In this document: positions 14,205 to 22,760 of the stretch, piece after piece
Layout of the letters: each line of letters begins with the position of its first letter
Numbering within the stretch: the stretch's first letter is position 1
NCBI GenBank assembly: GCA_016286055.1
Contig: JAEERW010000007.1
Location: forward strand, 62,001-126,000
DNA from: Bacteroidales bacterium
Lineage (GTDB): Bacteria > Bacteroidota > Bacteroidia > Bacteroidales > UBA3824
Length of the DNA stretch: 64,000 bases
Direction of reading: 5' to 3'
The notes under the pieces: generated by a model
Seen by the model: only the letters and a program-made list of their open reading frames with translations
Told to the model about the DNA's origin: nothing
Databases searched by the model: none
Made by a program: the position numbers and the translations under genes

Positions 14205-16760
14205 TTAACGATTTTTTACCTCCTGCCAAAAACTGAACAATGGGGATTGTGGATTTCCTTCAGCTTTAAATACTTCTTGAATGTCATATTTTTTCAAAGT
14301 AAGTGCCTTTGTCTGTGCTTGTCGTGTTTGGTTATTTTCCTTTTCTTCAATTATTTCGTACTCAACAAGCAAATTGATAATATCTTTTAGTACTTCCGGC
14401 TTCCTGCATTTCAACATATTATATTCAAAAAGGTTGGATTCATATAGGCATGTTGTTTTGTTAAATTTATACAATAGTCTTTTAGTCATTTTATAGAACT
14501 CCGTATCACATTCAACATACATATCTTCGTCTGTATCCTTAGGTTCATTATCATTGTTGATGTTGAACCCTAACTGTGAAAGTTTTTGAAATATTATCTC
14601 AGGATAATATTCTGTTATCGATTCTTCTTCATCATTGTAATCAGTAATTACTAATTCTGCAATTCGACAATTCTTGTCTATGGAAAAATTCTCAAAAATA
14701 TTGTCACTATTATCCCATATTACAATTTTCGAGAAAGAGCAATTTGTAACATTAATATTCTTAAAATGAGAATTTTTTAAACTTATATTTACAAAATCAC
14801 AATCCTCGAAAATAATATTATCCAAAGATTTATTTTCAAACACCAAACTTGAAAATATTATTTTTCCATTAACAAGTAGCGTATTTTCAGGATGATATTT
14901 ATCAAGTAAAAATGGCAATAATGTACCAATATTTGAGTGAAGATAACTTGGTCGCCAATCTTTTTTAAATTGCAGTAAACAATTATACACAAGCAAAACA
15001 TCTTCTTCCTCAAATTGTGACAAAATATACTGCCCCACAGAATCAGGTAATTCCGCTAATGAAAGCATTCTGTATAAATTATCATTTGATGTTTGAGTTT
15101 TTTCTTTCATATATTTTTTTATCATAGCTTCTATTGCCTTTGATAAAAAGAAACATTTAAATTCCTCGTGATCAAATTTTCTATAAATATCTCCATCATT
15201 TATAAGCATAGCATGGAATTGCACCATTTTAAACATTTGCGGTTTCCTATCTTCTGCAATGTGCCATTCTTCGCATAAAACAGTGATATAGAATTGTAAA
15301 ACATCAATAGATACTTTATCCGTTTGGTTTTCCCACATATATAGAGCAATTTCAGATAAAAAACGTATATGTTGATCAAATACCATATATGGACACCATG
15401 TATCTAGTTCTGGATATGACCATTTATCAACTTCTCGATGAATAAATTGTTCGATAACGTTATTAATACTTTCCAACTTGTTGTTTCCTCCCTTTGAAAT
15501 AAACTCGCATGGAGTTATTTTAGCATCTTTAGCCATCGTAACCATTTTTGCAAATAAATATGGTCTTTCCAATAGAGGATGTTTTTTATCATTTAGGATA
15601 TCTAATAAACGACTATATTCTTTTTCTTCAAAATTATACTTTGATAAAAATTTAGAACATTGTTCCTGAGTCCAATTATGAATCTTGATTTCATTACAAA
15701 TACAAGTAGCGTAAATATCACTTCGAAGTATTCCAGTCCGTTTTAAATATTCTTGAGTATCAAAGAAGGCTCTTCTTGCTGCCGCAATTAATGTTCCCTC
15801 ACCTTCCATTTGTTTGACTAAATTAGACAATGAGTTCAAAGCTTGGTCACCACCTTTTTCTACCGCTAATTCGTCAAAACCATCAATCGCTAAAACTAAC
15901 AATCTGTTTCGCAGAAGAGTTAATATGGTGGTATAAAAAATACCAGACATTCTCAATTCGCCTAATGCTTTAGAAATTGCTTCGTCTAATAACACTAAGG
16001 TTCTGCCATGCAAATCAATATGTAGAAATATATAATTTGATTGATTGTTAAGGTATAGTTGAGCTTGCTGGTATTGAAATTGACGTAATAACATAGACTT
16101 ACCATGACCAGCATCTGCAGTGATAAAACAAAATTTTGTTCCGATTAGCCGTTTATCTTCATTAATTTCTTTGTCAAGTAATTTCAATGCATAATCTTCA
16201 GTTCTTTTGATTTGAGCACGATCACAAAGGGAAGCTTGTGGATCTATGTAACATTGTTCATCTTCCTTGTACTTTTCTATTAATCTATTTGCAAAAACAT
16301 CCAATTGGGCCAATTCTTTTGATAAAAATACATTATAAGACATAATTGTTCCTTTATATTCAACCTTAACACAATCCTGATCATCTATGTATATACGACC
16401 ACTTATGGTAGTGTTACCCATTAATCTATCAAACGAAAATCTACCTGAATTATAATCAAAATCTACACCATTATCACTATCAGCAAAAGAAGCTAAGTCT
16501 CTTTTTATGCCTTTAAATTTTTGTGCTGCCCTTTTCTTGCGGATAGTTTCTTTTGAGATAAATTCGTCGTATGACAAAACACTCTCACCGTACTTAATCA
16601 TAATAGAGTCGCTATCTCTATCTTCATAAATACGTCCTTGAATAGTAGTTCCAAATCTAACTATTACAAATTCACCTGATTTTTCCAAGACGACATCATC
16701 CTGGGTATCAGCCAACGAACGCAATTCGTTTTCTATATTTTCAAATTCTTGTATCGTCAT
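14205..16760 (-). CDS. NACHT-like STAND NTPase with duplicated N-terminal module and pentapeptide-like region
   Basis: An 851-residue protein. Residues 1-72 and 82-150 are two copies of one module; both share T-I-x-G-R-I-Y-x-D, a V/I-x-Y core and S-Y-x-x-F-x-S-K-E. The NTPase follows: Walker A TADAGHGKS (214-222), Walker B LLVLAIDGFDEL (287-298), and LIAAARRAFF (324-333) in the place of the NACHT sensor strand. A helical arm ends near RKFDHEEFKCFFLSKAIEAM, as in NACHT proteins. Residues 628-705 form a beta-solenoid-like stretch (FEDCDFVNISLKNSHFKNI) resembling pentapeptide repeats, then a winged-helix-like C-terminus. It is the last gene of the operon and overlaps the NYN gene by 20 nt. DNA is clearly more AT-rich than metE next door. 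NACHT NTPases are known sensors in anti-phage defence; that role here is inferred. Confidence 0.8.
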   Translation of the reverse strand: MTIQEFENIENELRSLADTQDDVVLEKSGEFVIVRFGTTIQGRIYEDRDSDSIMIKYGESVLSYDEFISKETIRKKRAAQKFKGIKRDLASFADSDNGVDFDYNSGRFSFDRLMGNTTISGRIYIDDQDCVKVEYKGTIMSYNVFLSKELAQLDVFANRLIEKYKEDEQCYIDPQASLCDRAQIKRTEDYALKLLDKEINEDKRLIGTKFCFITADAGHGKSMLLRQFQYQQAQLYLNNQSNYIFLHIDLHGRTLVLLDEAISKALGELRMSGIFYTTILTLLRNRLLVLAIDGFDELAVEKGGDQALNSLSNLVKQMEGEGTLIAAARRAFFDTQEYLKRTGILRSDIYATCICNEIKIHNWTQEQCSKFLSKYNFEEKEYSRLLDILNDKKHPLLERPYLFAKMVTMAKDAKITPCEFISKGGNNKLESINNVIEQFIHREVDKWSYPELDTWCPYMVFDQHIRFLSEIALYMWENQTDKVSIDVLQFYITVLCEEWHIAEDRKPQMFKMVQFHAMLINDGDIYRKFDHEEFKCFFLSKAIEAMIKKYMKEKTQTSNDNLYRMLSLAELPDSVGQYILSQFEEEDVLLVYNCLLQFKKDWRPSYLHSNIGTLLPFLLDKYHPENTLLVNGKIIFSSLVFENKSLDNIIFEDCDFVNISLKNSHFKNINVTNCSFSKIVIWDNSDNIFENFSIDKNCRIAELVITDYNDEEESITEYYPEIIFQKLSQLGFNINNDNEPKDTDEDMYVECDTEFYKMTKRLLYKFNKTTCLYESNLFEYNMLKCRKPEVLKDIINLLVEYEIIEEKENNQTRQAQTKALTLKKYDIQEVFKAEGNPQSPLFSFWQEVKNR

Positions 16761-17493
16761 AATTAACTTTTATTGGTTTTATTGAAAACTGTTCGAGTAT
16801 ATTTTTATCTGTATTCTTTTTCTCGTCTAACGAATGTTTCAATCCTATAAATAGTTTTATGGATTTATTATTTTTCCTACATAAAACTAATGCGGGATAC
16901 ACATCAACATCGTCAGAAAGAACATATATGGCTTGTGTCCGTTCTTGAGGGTTTCCAATTGTCAATATATCACAACATATCATATTATCAACCATCTTCT
17001 GTCCATATTGAACCAATACATCTTCATTCTTTTTGGAGCAACCACCAACTGAACAAAATTTTGTCTTAGACTTTGTTAGTCTTTTAACTAGTGAAATTGC
17101 ACAATTGTTATTATGACGGTTGCACACATCATCTTTTAATGAAGCCGATAGACTTAGTCTTGGACCTTTAGTATGTCTACATGTGTTGTACAATATAAAG
17201 TCATCTCCAAACAAACTCTTGGCATATTCCATTTGGCCTCGTATTAATTTATTTCCATAAATAGGAGGTATCGGTGCAATATCGTGAAGCTTAGACATGA
17301 TTTTAGACGCATCGTGTGACAAAACAACACCTTCGTACCATCCATCATATAATCGCAAAATAATCTCATCAATATCACCCTGAGCTAACGCATCTTGAAC
17401 AATTTCATTTAATGCAAACTCTATTTTTGTTGGATTTGTTATTTCTCCACCAAAAATATTGTGAAAATCAACTAAAATTGCCGCCTTACTCAT
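16741..17493 (-). CDS. NYN (PIN-like) domain ribonuclease
   Basis: A 250-residue protein. AAILVDFHNIFGG (D9, N12) is the first NYN strand, GQKMVDNMICCDIL (D169) matches the K-G-V-D-x-x-L-x-x-D helix, and YVLSDDVDVYPALVL (D194, D195, D197) the S-G-D-x-D-F strand, so the acidic metal site looks complete. Cysteines in CNRHNNNC (124-131) and CSVGGC (147-152) may bind zinc. Enzymes of this family cleave RNA with Mg2+/Mn2+. The gene is 10 nt after the HEPN-like gene and overlaps the NACHT-like gene by 20 nt, so the three are translationally linked. In this context it is a likely effector. It could alternatively process a cellular RNA. Confidence 0.82.
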   Translation of the reverse strand: MSKAAILVDFHNIFGGEITNPTKIEFALNEIVQDALAQGDIDEIILRLYDGWYEGVVLSHDASKIMSKLHDIAPIPPIYGNKLIRGQMEYAKSLFGDDFILYNTCRHTKGPRLSLSASLKDDVCNRHNNNCAISLVKRLTKSKTKFCSVGGCSKKNEDVLVQYGQKMVDNMICCDILTIGNPQERTQAIYVLSDDVDVYPALVLCRKNNKSIKLFIGLKHSLDEKKNTDKNILEQFSIKPIKVNYDDTRI

Positions 17494-17503
17494 GATTGAA
17501 TTG

Positions 17504-18574
17504 TTATAGGTTATTAAAATTATTAATCAATTCAACGGTAAGCGTGGTCAACATCTTAATTAACTCATTCAATCTTAAATCATCAGAATCACTGAAATCA
17601 AAAATTGAACGTCGAACAACTGTTTCTCCGTGAAATAACTTATTCCGCAAGAAATAGACATAATTACAACATATAAAGGCAATTAAATCTACATCTTTGG
17701 TAATGTGATTTGTGATGTTTACATTACAATCATTTTCTATCTGATCATATAATCCAAAGGAGCGCAACTCTGTTGCCCTATAATGTAACAAATCTAAATT
17801 GATTTGTGCAACTCGGTAATCAACAAAGAAGTCTGATAATTTTTGCTTATATTCTCTGTACTTATCAAGACTGGCTGTTGGTTGATAGTTGTTTTCAATC
17901 ATATCATGCCAACGAAATTGTCTAAGGTTCGCGACACTCATTCCATGAACTAATCGCGCTGTATTAGAATATCTTGAACAACGAGTTGTTATCTCTTTGA
18001 GCATTTTGTTAAGCGCATTGCTTATGTTTGGTCGTTTGGTTAATGGTTGTTTCAAGAGATACACAGCAATTCTTTCAAAAGCTCTCCACACGCCTTCCAA
18101 TTTTTTGACCACATCTGATTCAGTTATTGCCTGCAAAAGATGAGTAACAATAATTCTTAATCTATAATTGATATCTCCTTCACCAAACAACAAAGATAAA
18201 CTACTTTGATCAAACGGTATTGGAGAACTACAAATTCCAAATGGCTGCTTGTCCCTTGTAAATTGCTGACAAATCAGTTCTGTTTCTTTACCATTCTGAA
18301 TTAGTTTAATCGAAATAGAATTTATCTCTGCACTATTACCATTAATACAATAATGGAACAGAAGAGTTTTTAGTAATTGATTGTAAAATGAATTCTGAAC
18401 ATTGAACAAAATATCACTCCCCGACATTTTTTTACCCCGCTCCCCCTCAATAATGATTGAATTACCATTGAATTCAAATTTATCGGTTTTGCCGTTAGAG
18501 TGGTAATACGGAGCATTAAATGTCTGATTAACTATACTAGTGTTATTTAATCCTATTGTTATAATGTATTTCAT
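17504..18574 (-). CDS. HEPN-like protein with RNxxxH motif
   Basis: A 356-residue protein of no family I can name with certainty. The N-terminal 130 residues look beta-rich (MKYIITIGLNNTSIVNQTFN, FNGNSIIIEGERG). The C-terminal two thirds is helical, and near its end has YVYFLRNKLFHGETVV, giving R310-N311-x3-H315. This is the R-x4-H catalytic motif of HEPN RNases in its ApeA-like 'RN...HG' form. It opens the operon HEPN-like / NYN / NACHT-like. A TATATTTG box (complement of 18674-18681) lies about 100 nt upstream. AT-rich like the other two genes. A role as RNase effector or as a binding partner of the NTPase is inferred from motif and context. Confidence 0.7.
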   Translation of the reverse strand: MKYIITIGLNNTSIVNQTFNAPYYHSNGKTDKFEFNGNSIIIEGERGKKMSGSDILFNVQNSFYNQLLKTLLFHYCINGNSAEINSISIKLIQNGKETELICQQFTRDKQPFGICSSPIPFDQSSLSLLFGEGDINYRLRIIVTHLLQAITESDVVKKLEGVWRAFERIAVYLLKQPLTKRPNISNALNKMLKEITTRCSRYSNTARLVHGMSVANLRQFRWHDMIENNYQPTASLDKYREYKQKLSDFFVDYRVAQINLDLLHYRATELRSFGLYDQIENDCNVNITNHITKDVDLIAFICCNYVYFLRNKLFHGETVVRRSIFDFSDSDDLRLNELIKMLTTLTVELINNFNNL

Positions 18575-18673
18575 GTTTATTTGTATGTATATACTTATAT
18601 ATAATTAGTAATCCTATTAACAAAGCAAAAAAAGTAAACGCACTTTGTAATCGATAAAACATTTTATTCATTG

Positions 18674-18681
18674 CAAATATA
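18674..18681 (-). promoter_or_regulatory. -7 box of the HEPN/NYN/NACHT operon
   Basis: The complement reads TATATTTG, about 100 nt before the start codon at 18574, leaving a 5' leader of about 90 nt. No clear -33 TTTG is seen. Confidence 0.5.
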
Positions 18682-18795
18682 AAAAATTTTGCGGAATCAA
18701 TGTTCGTAGCCGTAAACTTTTTTTATTTTTATCTATTAGTGCGGAAAAAATCGGAAAGATTACAGATGGATGGACAATTTCCTACAAAAAAAGCG

Positions 18796-18844
18796 CTTTA
18801 TTCCGCTACGAAACACAAAAATTTCATTTCGTAGCGGAATAAAG
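18796..18844. repeat. Perfect 18-bp inverted repeat
   Basis: CTTTATTCCGCTACGAAA (18796-18813) pairs with TTTCGTAGCGGAATAAAG (18827-18844) across a 13-nt loop. No T-run follows, so it is not a standard terminator. It could be a protein-binding site or a mark of the island boundary. Confidence 0.75.
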
Positions 18845-18927
18845 GCAAAAATCTGCAAAATTTAACATTCGTTAACAATATTGTTGTCAGAAATATTGAT
18901 TTTATCAAAGATTATTTCTTTCCCCCC

Positions 18928-18974
18928 AAAAAACACAACGTGCCGAAATAAATCTCTTTATCTCAGCACGTTGT
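18928..18974 (-). terminator. Rho-independent terminator of metE
   Basis: ACAACGTGC (18935-18943) pairs with GCACGTTGT (18966-18974), with further pairing inside. Read on the - strand the stem is followed by TTTTTT (18928-18933). Confidence 0.8.
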
Positions 18975-18999
18975 CATTATAAATACTTAAAATTTACTT

Positions 19000-21300
19000 C
19001 TATTCCCCCCTCATAACTTTTGCTGCCGCAATCATATTTTCAATTGAGGCTTTGGTTTCGGACCAAGCGCGGGTTTTGAGACCGCAGTCGGGATTGACCC
19101 AAAGGCGGTCGGAGGGGATGTGGCGCTGCGCCTTGTGGAGAAGGGTTACGATTTCGTCGACGGAGGGAACGCGGGCGGAGTGGATGTCGTAGACGCCGGG
19201 ACCAATCTCGTTGGGGTAACTGAAACGTCCAAACACATCGAGCAACTCCATTTGCGAACGCGAACATTCAATGGTAATTACATCGGCATCCATCTGTGCA
19301 ATGTGCTCAATGATGTCGTTAAACTCAGAATAACACATATGAGTGTGAATTTGGGTTTCGTCTTTAACGCCCGACGACGACAAACGGAATGATTTTACAG
19401 CCCAATCCAAATAACTGTTCCAATCAGAATGACGGAGCGGAAGTCCCTCACGGATAGCGGGTTCGTCAATTTGAATTACCTTAATGCCGGCACGTTCAAG
19501 GTCAACAACCTCGTCGCGGATGGCAAGGGCAATTTGTTTGGTGGTTTCGCTGCGGGGCTGATCATTGCGCACAAACGACCATTGAAGAATAGTTACAGGA
19601 CCAGTGAGCATACCTTTCATAGGTTTTTGGGTAAGGCTCTGGGCGTATGTAATCCAATCCACGGTCATAGGCTCGGGACGCGAAACATCGCCAAAAATCA
19701 CCGGAGGCTTAACACAGCGCGAACCGTAACTCTGCACCCAACCGTTTTTGGTAAAGGCAAAACCATTGAGTTTTTCGCCAAAATATTCCACCATATCGTT
19801 GCGCTCAAATTCGCCGTGAACCAGCACATCCAAGCCAACCTCCTCTTGCCATTTTACGGCGCGGGCAGTCTCCTCTTTCAAAAGGCGGGTGTAATCTCGG
19901 TTTGAGAGTTCTCCCTTGCGGTTTTTGGCACGCCACGAACGCACTTCGGCGGTTTGCGGAAACGAGCCTATGGTAGTGGTGGGAAACTTGGGCAAATGCA
20001 AACGCTCTTGCTGTTTTTTGGCACGGGCGGGATAAGCACTTTTACGATTGTAATCATCTGATGTAACGGCATTTACCCTCTCCCCTACTTTGGCATTGTG
20101 AATAAGCGGAGATTGTTTGCGGTCGGTATTATCAGCAACATTCTGATTATAAATATTTTGAAGAGCGGGGTCGTTGAAATTTTCAGCCAATGCAGCCAGC
20201 GTTACCACCTCGGAAGTTTTTTGGCAAGCAAAAGCCATCCAACGTTTAATTTCGGGTGCAAGCGACTGATTATCAGTTTCAGCGGCAAGGTCGTAAGGCA
20301 CGTGCATAAACGACGACGAAGCACCAACCCAAACCCTATGCGCTCCAAGACGGTTTACAGCCTTGCGGATTAAGGCAAGAGAGGCGGCAAAATCGTTTTT
20401 CCAAATATTGCGGCCGTCAACCACGCCGAGCGAAAGAATTTTGCCGTCGGGAACTGCGTTGATAAGGGTATCAAACTCTTCGGGAGCACGCACAAAATCA
20501 ACGTGAACCGCCTCCACAGGCAACGAGAGGGCAAGAGCGGCATTATCGCGAAGTCCGCCAAAATATGTGGTGAGAACAATTTTTAAATGAGTATTATTGC
20601 GGATATAGTTAAACACCTTGGTATAAAGCGCTTTAACCTTTTCGTCGAGGTCGAGCACAAGGCAAGGCTCATCAATTTGCACCCATTCGGCACCAACTTT
20701 TTCTAACGATTTCAACTGTTCGGCAAACACAGGTAAAAGACTATCAATAAGGTCGATACGCGAAAAACCTTCTTCCTTTTCCTTACCGAGCAAGAGGAAC
20801 GAAACAGGGCCCAAAAGCACAGGTTTAGTAACGATTCCGGCAGCCTTAGCCTCGGCAAACTCGTCGGCGGCTTTGGTGGTGGTGAGGCTAAACTTCTGAT
20901 TTTTAACAAATTCGGGAACAATATAATGATAATTAGTGTCGAACCATTTGGTCATTTCCATAGCAATAATATCATTGCCATTGCGCTGAATGCCGTGAGC
21001 CATAGCAAAATACAACTCTATAAGATTGTTTTTCAAAGCGTTGTAACGTTCGGGAATAGCACCGAGGGCAAGAGTCTGGTCGAGCACTTGGTCGTAAAAC
21101 GAAAAATCATTTGAAGGAATAAATTTTACACCTGCTTGCGATTGTATCTTCCAATTTTCTAAACGAATAGCGCGTGCCACTTCGAGTAATTGTTCAATAG
21201 AAGACTTGCCGTTCCAATATGATTCTTCGGCTTTTTTGAGTTCGCGGTTGCGGCCGATACGCGGAAAACCGAGGACGTTGGTTTTTATTATTTGTGTCAT
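19000..21300 (-). CDS. metE: Cobalamin-independent methionine synthase MetE
   Basis: A 766-residue protein (start at the ATG 21298-21300; a TTG two codons upstream is less likely). It catalyses methyl transfer from 5-methyltetrahydropteroyl-triglutamate to homocysteine, the last step of methionine synthesis, in the cytosol. The N-terminal half begins with the family signature TNVLGFPRIGRNRELKKAEE. The C-terminal catalytic half has TTIGSFPQTAEVR, VIQIDEPAIREGLPLR, and the zinc ligands in IHTHMCYSEFND (His and Cys), TIECSRS (Glu) and WVNPDCGLKTR (Cys). Full length and intact. It diverges from an Lrp-type regulator and ends in its own terminator. No riboswitch is apparent in the 152-nt upstream gap. 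Confidence 0.97.
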   Translation of the reverse strand: MTQIIKTNVLGFPRIGRNRELKKAEESYWNGKSSIEQLLEVARAIRLENWKIQSQAGVKFIPSNDFSFYDQVLDQTLALGAIPERYNALKNNLIELYFAMAHGIQRNGNDIIAMEMTKWFDTNYHYIVPEFVKNQKFSLTTTKAADEFAEAKAAGIVTKPVLLGPVSFLLLGKEKEEGFSRIDLIDSLLPVFAEQLKSLEKVGAEWVQIDEPCLVLDLDEKVKALYTKVFNYIRNNTHLKIVLTTYFGGLRDNAALALSLPVEAVHVDFVRAPEEFDTLINAVPDGKILSLGVVDGRNIWKNDFAASLALIRKAVNRLGAHRVWVGASSSFMHVPYDLAAETDNQSLAPEIKRWMAFACQKTSEVVTLAALAENFNDPALQNIYNQNVADNTDRKQSPLIHNAKVGERVNAVTSDDYNRKSAYPARAKKQQERLHLPKFPTTTIGSFPQTAEVRSWRAKNRKGELSNRDYTRLLKEETARAVKWQEEVGLDVLVHGEFERNDMVEYFGEKLNGFAFTKNGWVQSYGSRCVKPPVIFGDVSRPEPMTVDWITYAQSLTQKPMKGMLTGPVTILQWSFVRNDQPRSETTKQIALAIRDEVVDLERAGIKVIQIDEPAIREGLPLRHSDWNSYLDWAVKSFRLSSSGVKDETQIHTHMCYSEFNDIIEHIAQMDADVITIECSRSQMELLDVFGRFSYPNEIGPGVYDIHSARVPSVDEIVTLLHKAQRHIPSDRLWVNPDCGLKTRAWSETKASIENMIAAAKVMRGE

Positions 21301-21330
21301 TTTCAAAATTTTAAATTAGTAATTCTGCCG

Positions 21331-21362
21331 CAAAGTTGAAACACAAAACTTTACCATACAAA
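21331..21362 (-). promoter_or_regulatory. Probable metE promoter
   Basis: On the - strand TTTG (complement of 21359-21362) and CAACTTTG (complement of 21331-21338) are 20 nt apart; the -7 box has C instead of T at its first position, so it is weaker than consensus and may need activation. Confidence 0.45.
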
Positions 21363-21384
21363 CATTTTTAAAAATTAAGGAAAC

Positions 21385-21417
21385 TTTGCTTTTTATCCCG
21401 AAAAAACTATAACTTTG
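21385..21417 (+). promoter_or_regulatory. Promoter of the Lrp-type regulator
   Basis: TTTG (21385-21388) and TAACTTTG (21410-21417) are 21 nt apart; the ATG follows at 21453. Confidence 0.6.
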
Positions 21418-21452
21418 CAGCAAAATATCCTTTAAAACTAAATTTTTACAGA

Positions 21453-21926
21453 ATGGCAAAATTAGACGAAACCGACATCAAGATGCTCAACGTGCTGCAA
21501 ACCAACTCTGACATCACCACCAAAGAACTTGCGGCCAAAGTAAACCTCACCCCCTCTCCCACCTTTGAGCGACAGAAACGTCTTGAACGTGAGGGATATA
21601 TCGATCATTATATGGCTGTTGTCAACCCCGAAAAAGTGGGCAACGGACTTTTGGTGCTCTGTGGCATAACGCTAAGGCAGCACGCCAAAAACCTCGGGCG
21701 GCAATTTGTGGAATCGGTGCAGCAAATACCCGAAATATCAGAGTGTTGGAACACCTCTGGCGTATACGATTTTATGATGAAAATCTACGTCCGCGATATG
21801 AAACACTATCAACGCTTTGTGCTCGACACCCTTGGCGAAATCGACTGCATAGGTTCGCTCAACAGTTTTTTTGTAATCGGCGAAGTAAAAAGCGGCGGCA
21901 AAGTGCCGATAAATGGAGATAATTGA
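21453..21926 (+). CDS. Lrp/AsnC family transcriptional regulator
   Basis: A 157-residue protein with the normal Lrp layout: an N-terminal winged helix-turn-helix (LDETDIKMLNVLQTNSDITT, ELAAKVNLTPSPTFERQKRL) and a C-terminal RAM/ligand-binding domain (VGNGLLVLCGITLRQHAKNL, ISECWNTSGVYDFMMKIYV). Such regulators form octamers and sense amino acids. Its divergent arrangement with metE, sharing a short intergenic region, makes control of metE and of itself plausible. The stop codon overlaps the -7 box of the thioesterase gene downstream. Target and effector are inference; the family assignment is firm. Confidence 0.93.
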   Translation: MAKLDETDIKMLNVLQTNSDITTKELAAKVNLTPSPTFERQKRLEREGYIDHYMAVVNPEKVGNGLLVLCGITLRQHAKNLGRQFVESVQQIPEISECWNTSGVYDFMMKIYVRDMKHYQRFVLDTLGEIDCIGSLNSFFVIGEVKSGGKVPINGDN

Positions 21927-21934
21927 TATATTTG
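21927..21934 (+). promoter_or_regulatory. -7 box of the thioesterase gene
   Basis: TATATTTG immediately after the lrp stop codon, 16 nt before the ATG at 21950. Confidence 0.45.
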
Positions 21935-21949
21935 CAAAAAAATAACGAT

Positions 21950-22741
21950 ATGCTTACCAACGGAATTTACACACACACCTACACAGTCAACGCGTCGGAC
22001 ATGACTCCGCAATATAGGCTTACGCCAAACGCTATGGCAATGTACTTTCAAGATAGTTTTGCAAGGCTGATGACAATCCACAAATTTGCCGCATTCGACA
22101 TTGAAAAACAGCAGCGTATGTGGGTAATTACCGAACTAAATTTAAACATCAAACAAACCGACATTTATTGGTCGGAAGCATTCACGGTTGAAATTTGGGT
22201 AAGCGAACTAACATCACTACGGATATACTGCGATTTTAGAATTGTGCGCACCCACAACAAGGAGTTAATAGCCTATGGCACAAGCCAATGGAACATTCTT
22301 AATCTCGACACCAAACGTTTAGAAACCACAGATTTTCTTGCCGAAAAACTCACCGTTGTGCCGCAATTAATGACCGAAAGCCACAAAAAAATCCGGTTTC
22401 CAAAGGCGCAAACGGCAGATATGCAAATAGAGCATCACCCCACGTTGCTCGACCTCGATTTCAACCATCACGTTACCAATCGCAGTTATTTAAGCATAGC
22501 CTTGCTGACAATGCCACCAGAAATACTTGACACACAAAGCATAACGTCGCTCACTGTTCATTGGCTCCACGAAACATATCTCAACGATACTCTCACGTGC
22601 AAAATGTCGGATTTAGGCAACGGTCAATATCTGCATACCTTAACCAACAACCAAGGCGTTTTAGTGTGCGAAGTAATGAGCCAATGGCAACCCAAAACCG
22701 AAACCAACGATATATGCCAAGTGCTTAATCGAGATTTGTAA
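21950..22741 (+). CDS. Acyl-ACP thioesterase
   Basis: A 263-residue protein from the ATG at 21950; the frame begins 27 nt earlier within the promoter. It has a double hot-dog fold: first domain YTHTYTVNASDMTPQYRLTP, FQDSFARLMTIHKF, and MWVITELNLNIKQTDIYWSE; second domain LLDLDFNHHVTNRSYLSIAL, where the D-x-N-x-H-V-x-N motif provides the catalytic Asn/His. It releases free fatty acids from acyl carrier protein and so helps set lipid chain length. TATATTTG at 21927-21934 precedes it. The first gene of the tandem array begins 19 nt downstream, so read-through into the array is possible. Confidence 0.88.
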   Translation: MLTNGIYTHTYTVNASDMTPQYRLTPNAMAMYFQDSFARLMTIHKFAAFDIEKQQRMWVITELNLNIKQTDIYWSEAFTVEIWVSELTSLRIYCDFRIVRTHNKELIAYGTSQWNILNLDTKRLETTDFLAEKLTVVPQLMTESHKKIRFPKAQTADMQIEHHPTLLDLDFNHHVTNRSYLSIALLTMPPEILDTQSITSLTVHWLHETYLNDTLTCKMSDLGNGQYLHTLTNNQGVLVCEVMSQWQPKTETNDICQVLNRDL

Positions 22742-22760
22742 ACTCCTCATCTACAAAAAT

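Larger units (their letters stand above)
18575..18999. other. Intergenic region with promoter and hairpins
   Basis: No gene is visible. It holds the operon promoter (complement of 18674-18681), a perfect long inverted repeat (18796-18844) and the metE terminator (18928-18974). Confidence 0.7.

Noticed and set aside
21927..21949. Start of the thioesterase at 21923 (inside the lrp stop)
   Set aside because: The first nine codons cover the TATATTTG box; the ATG at 21950 fits the family N-terminus.
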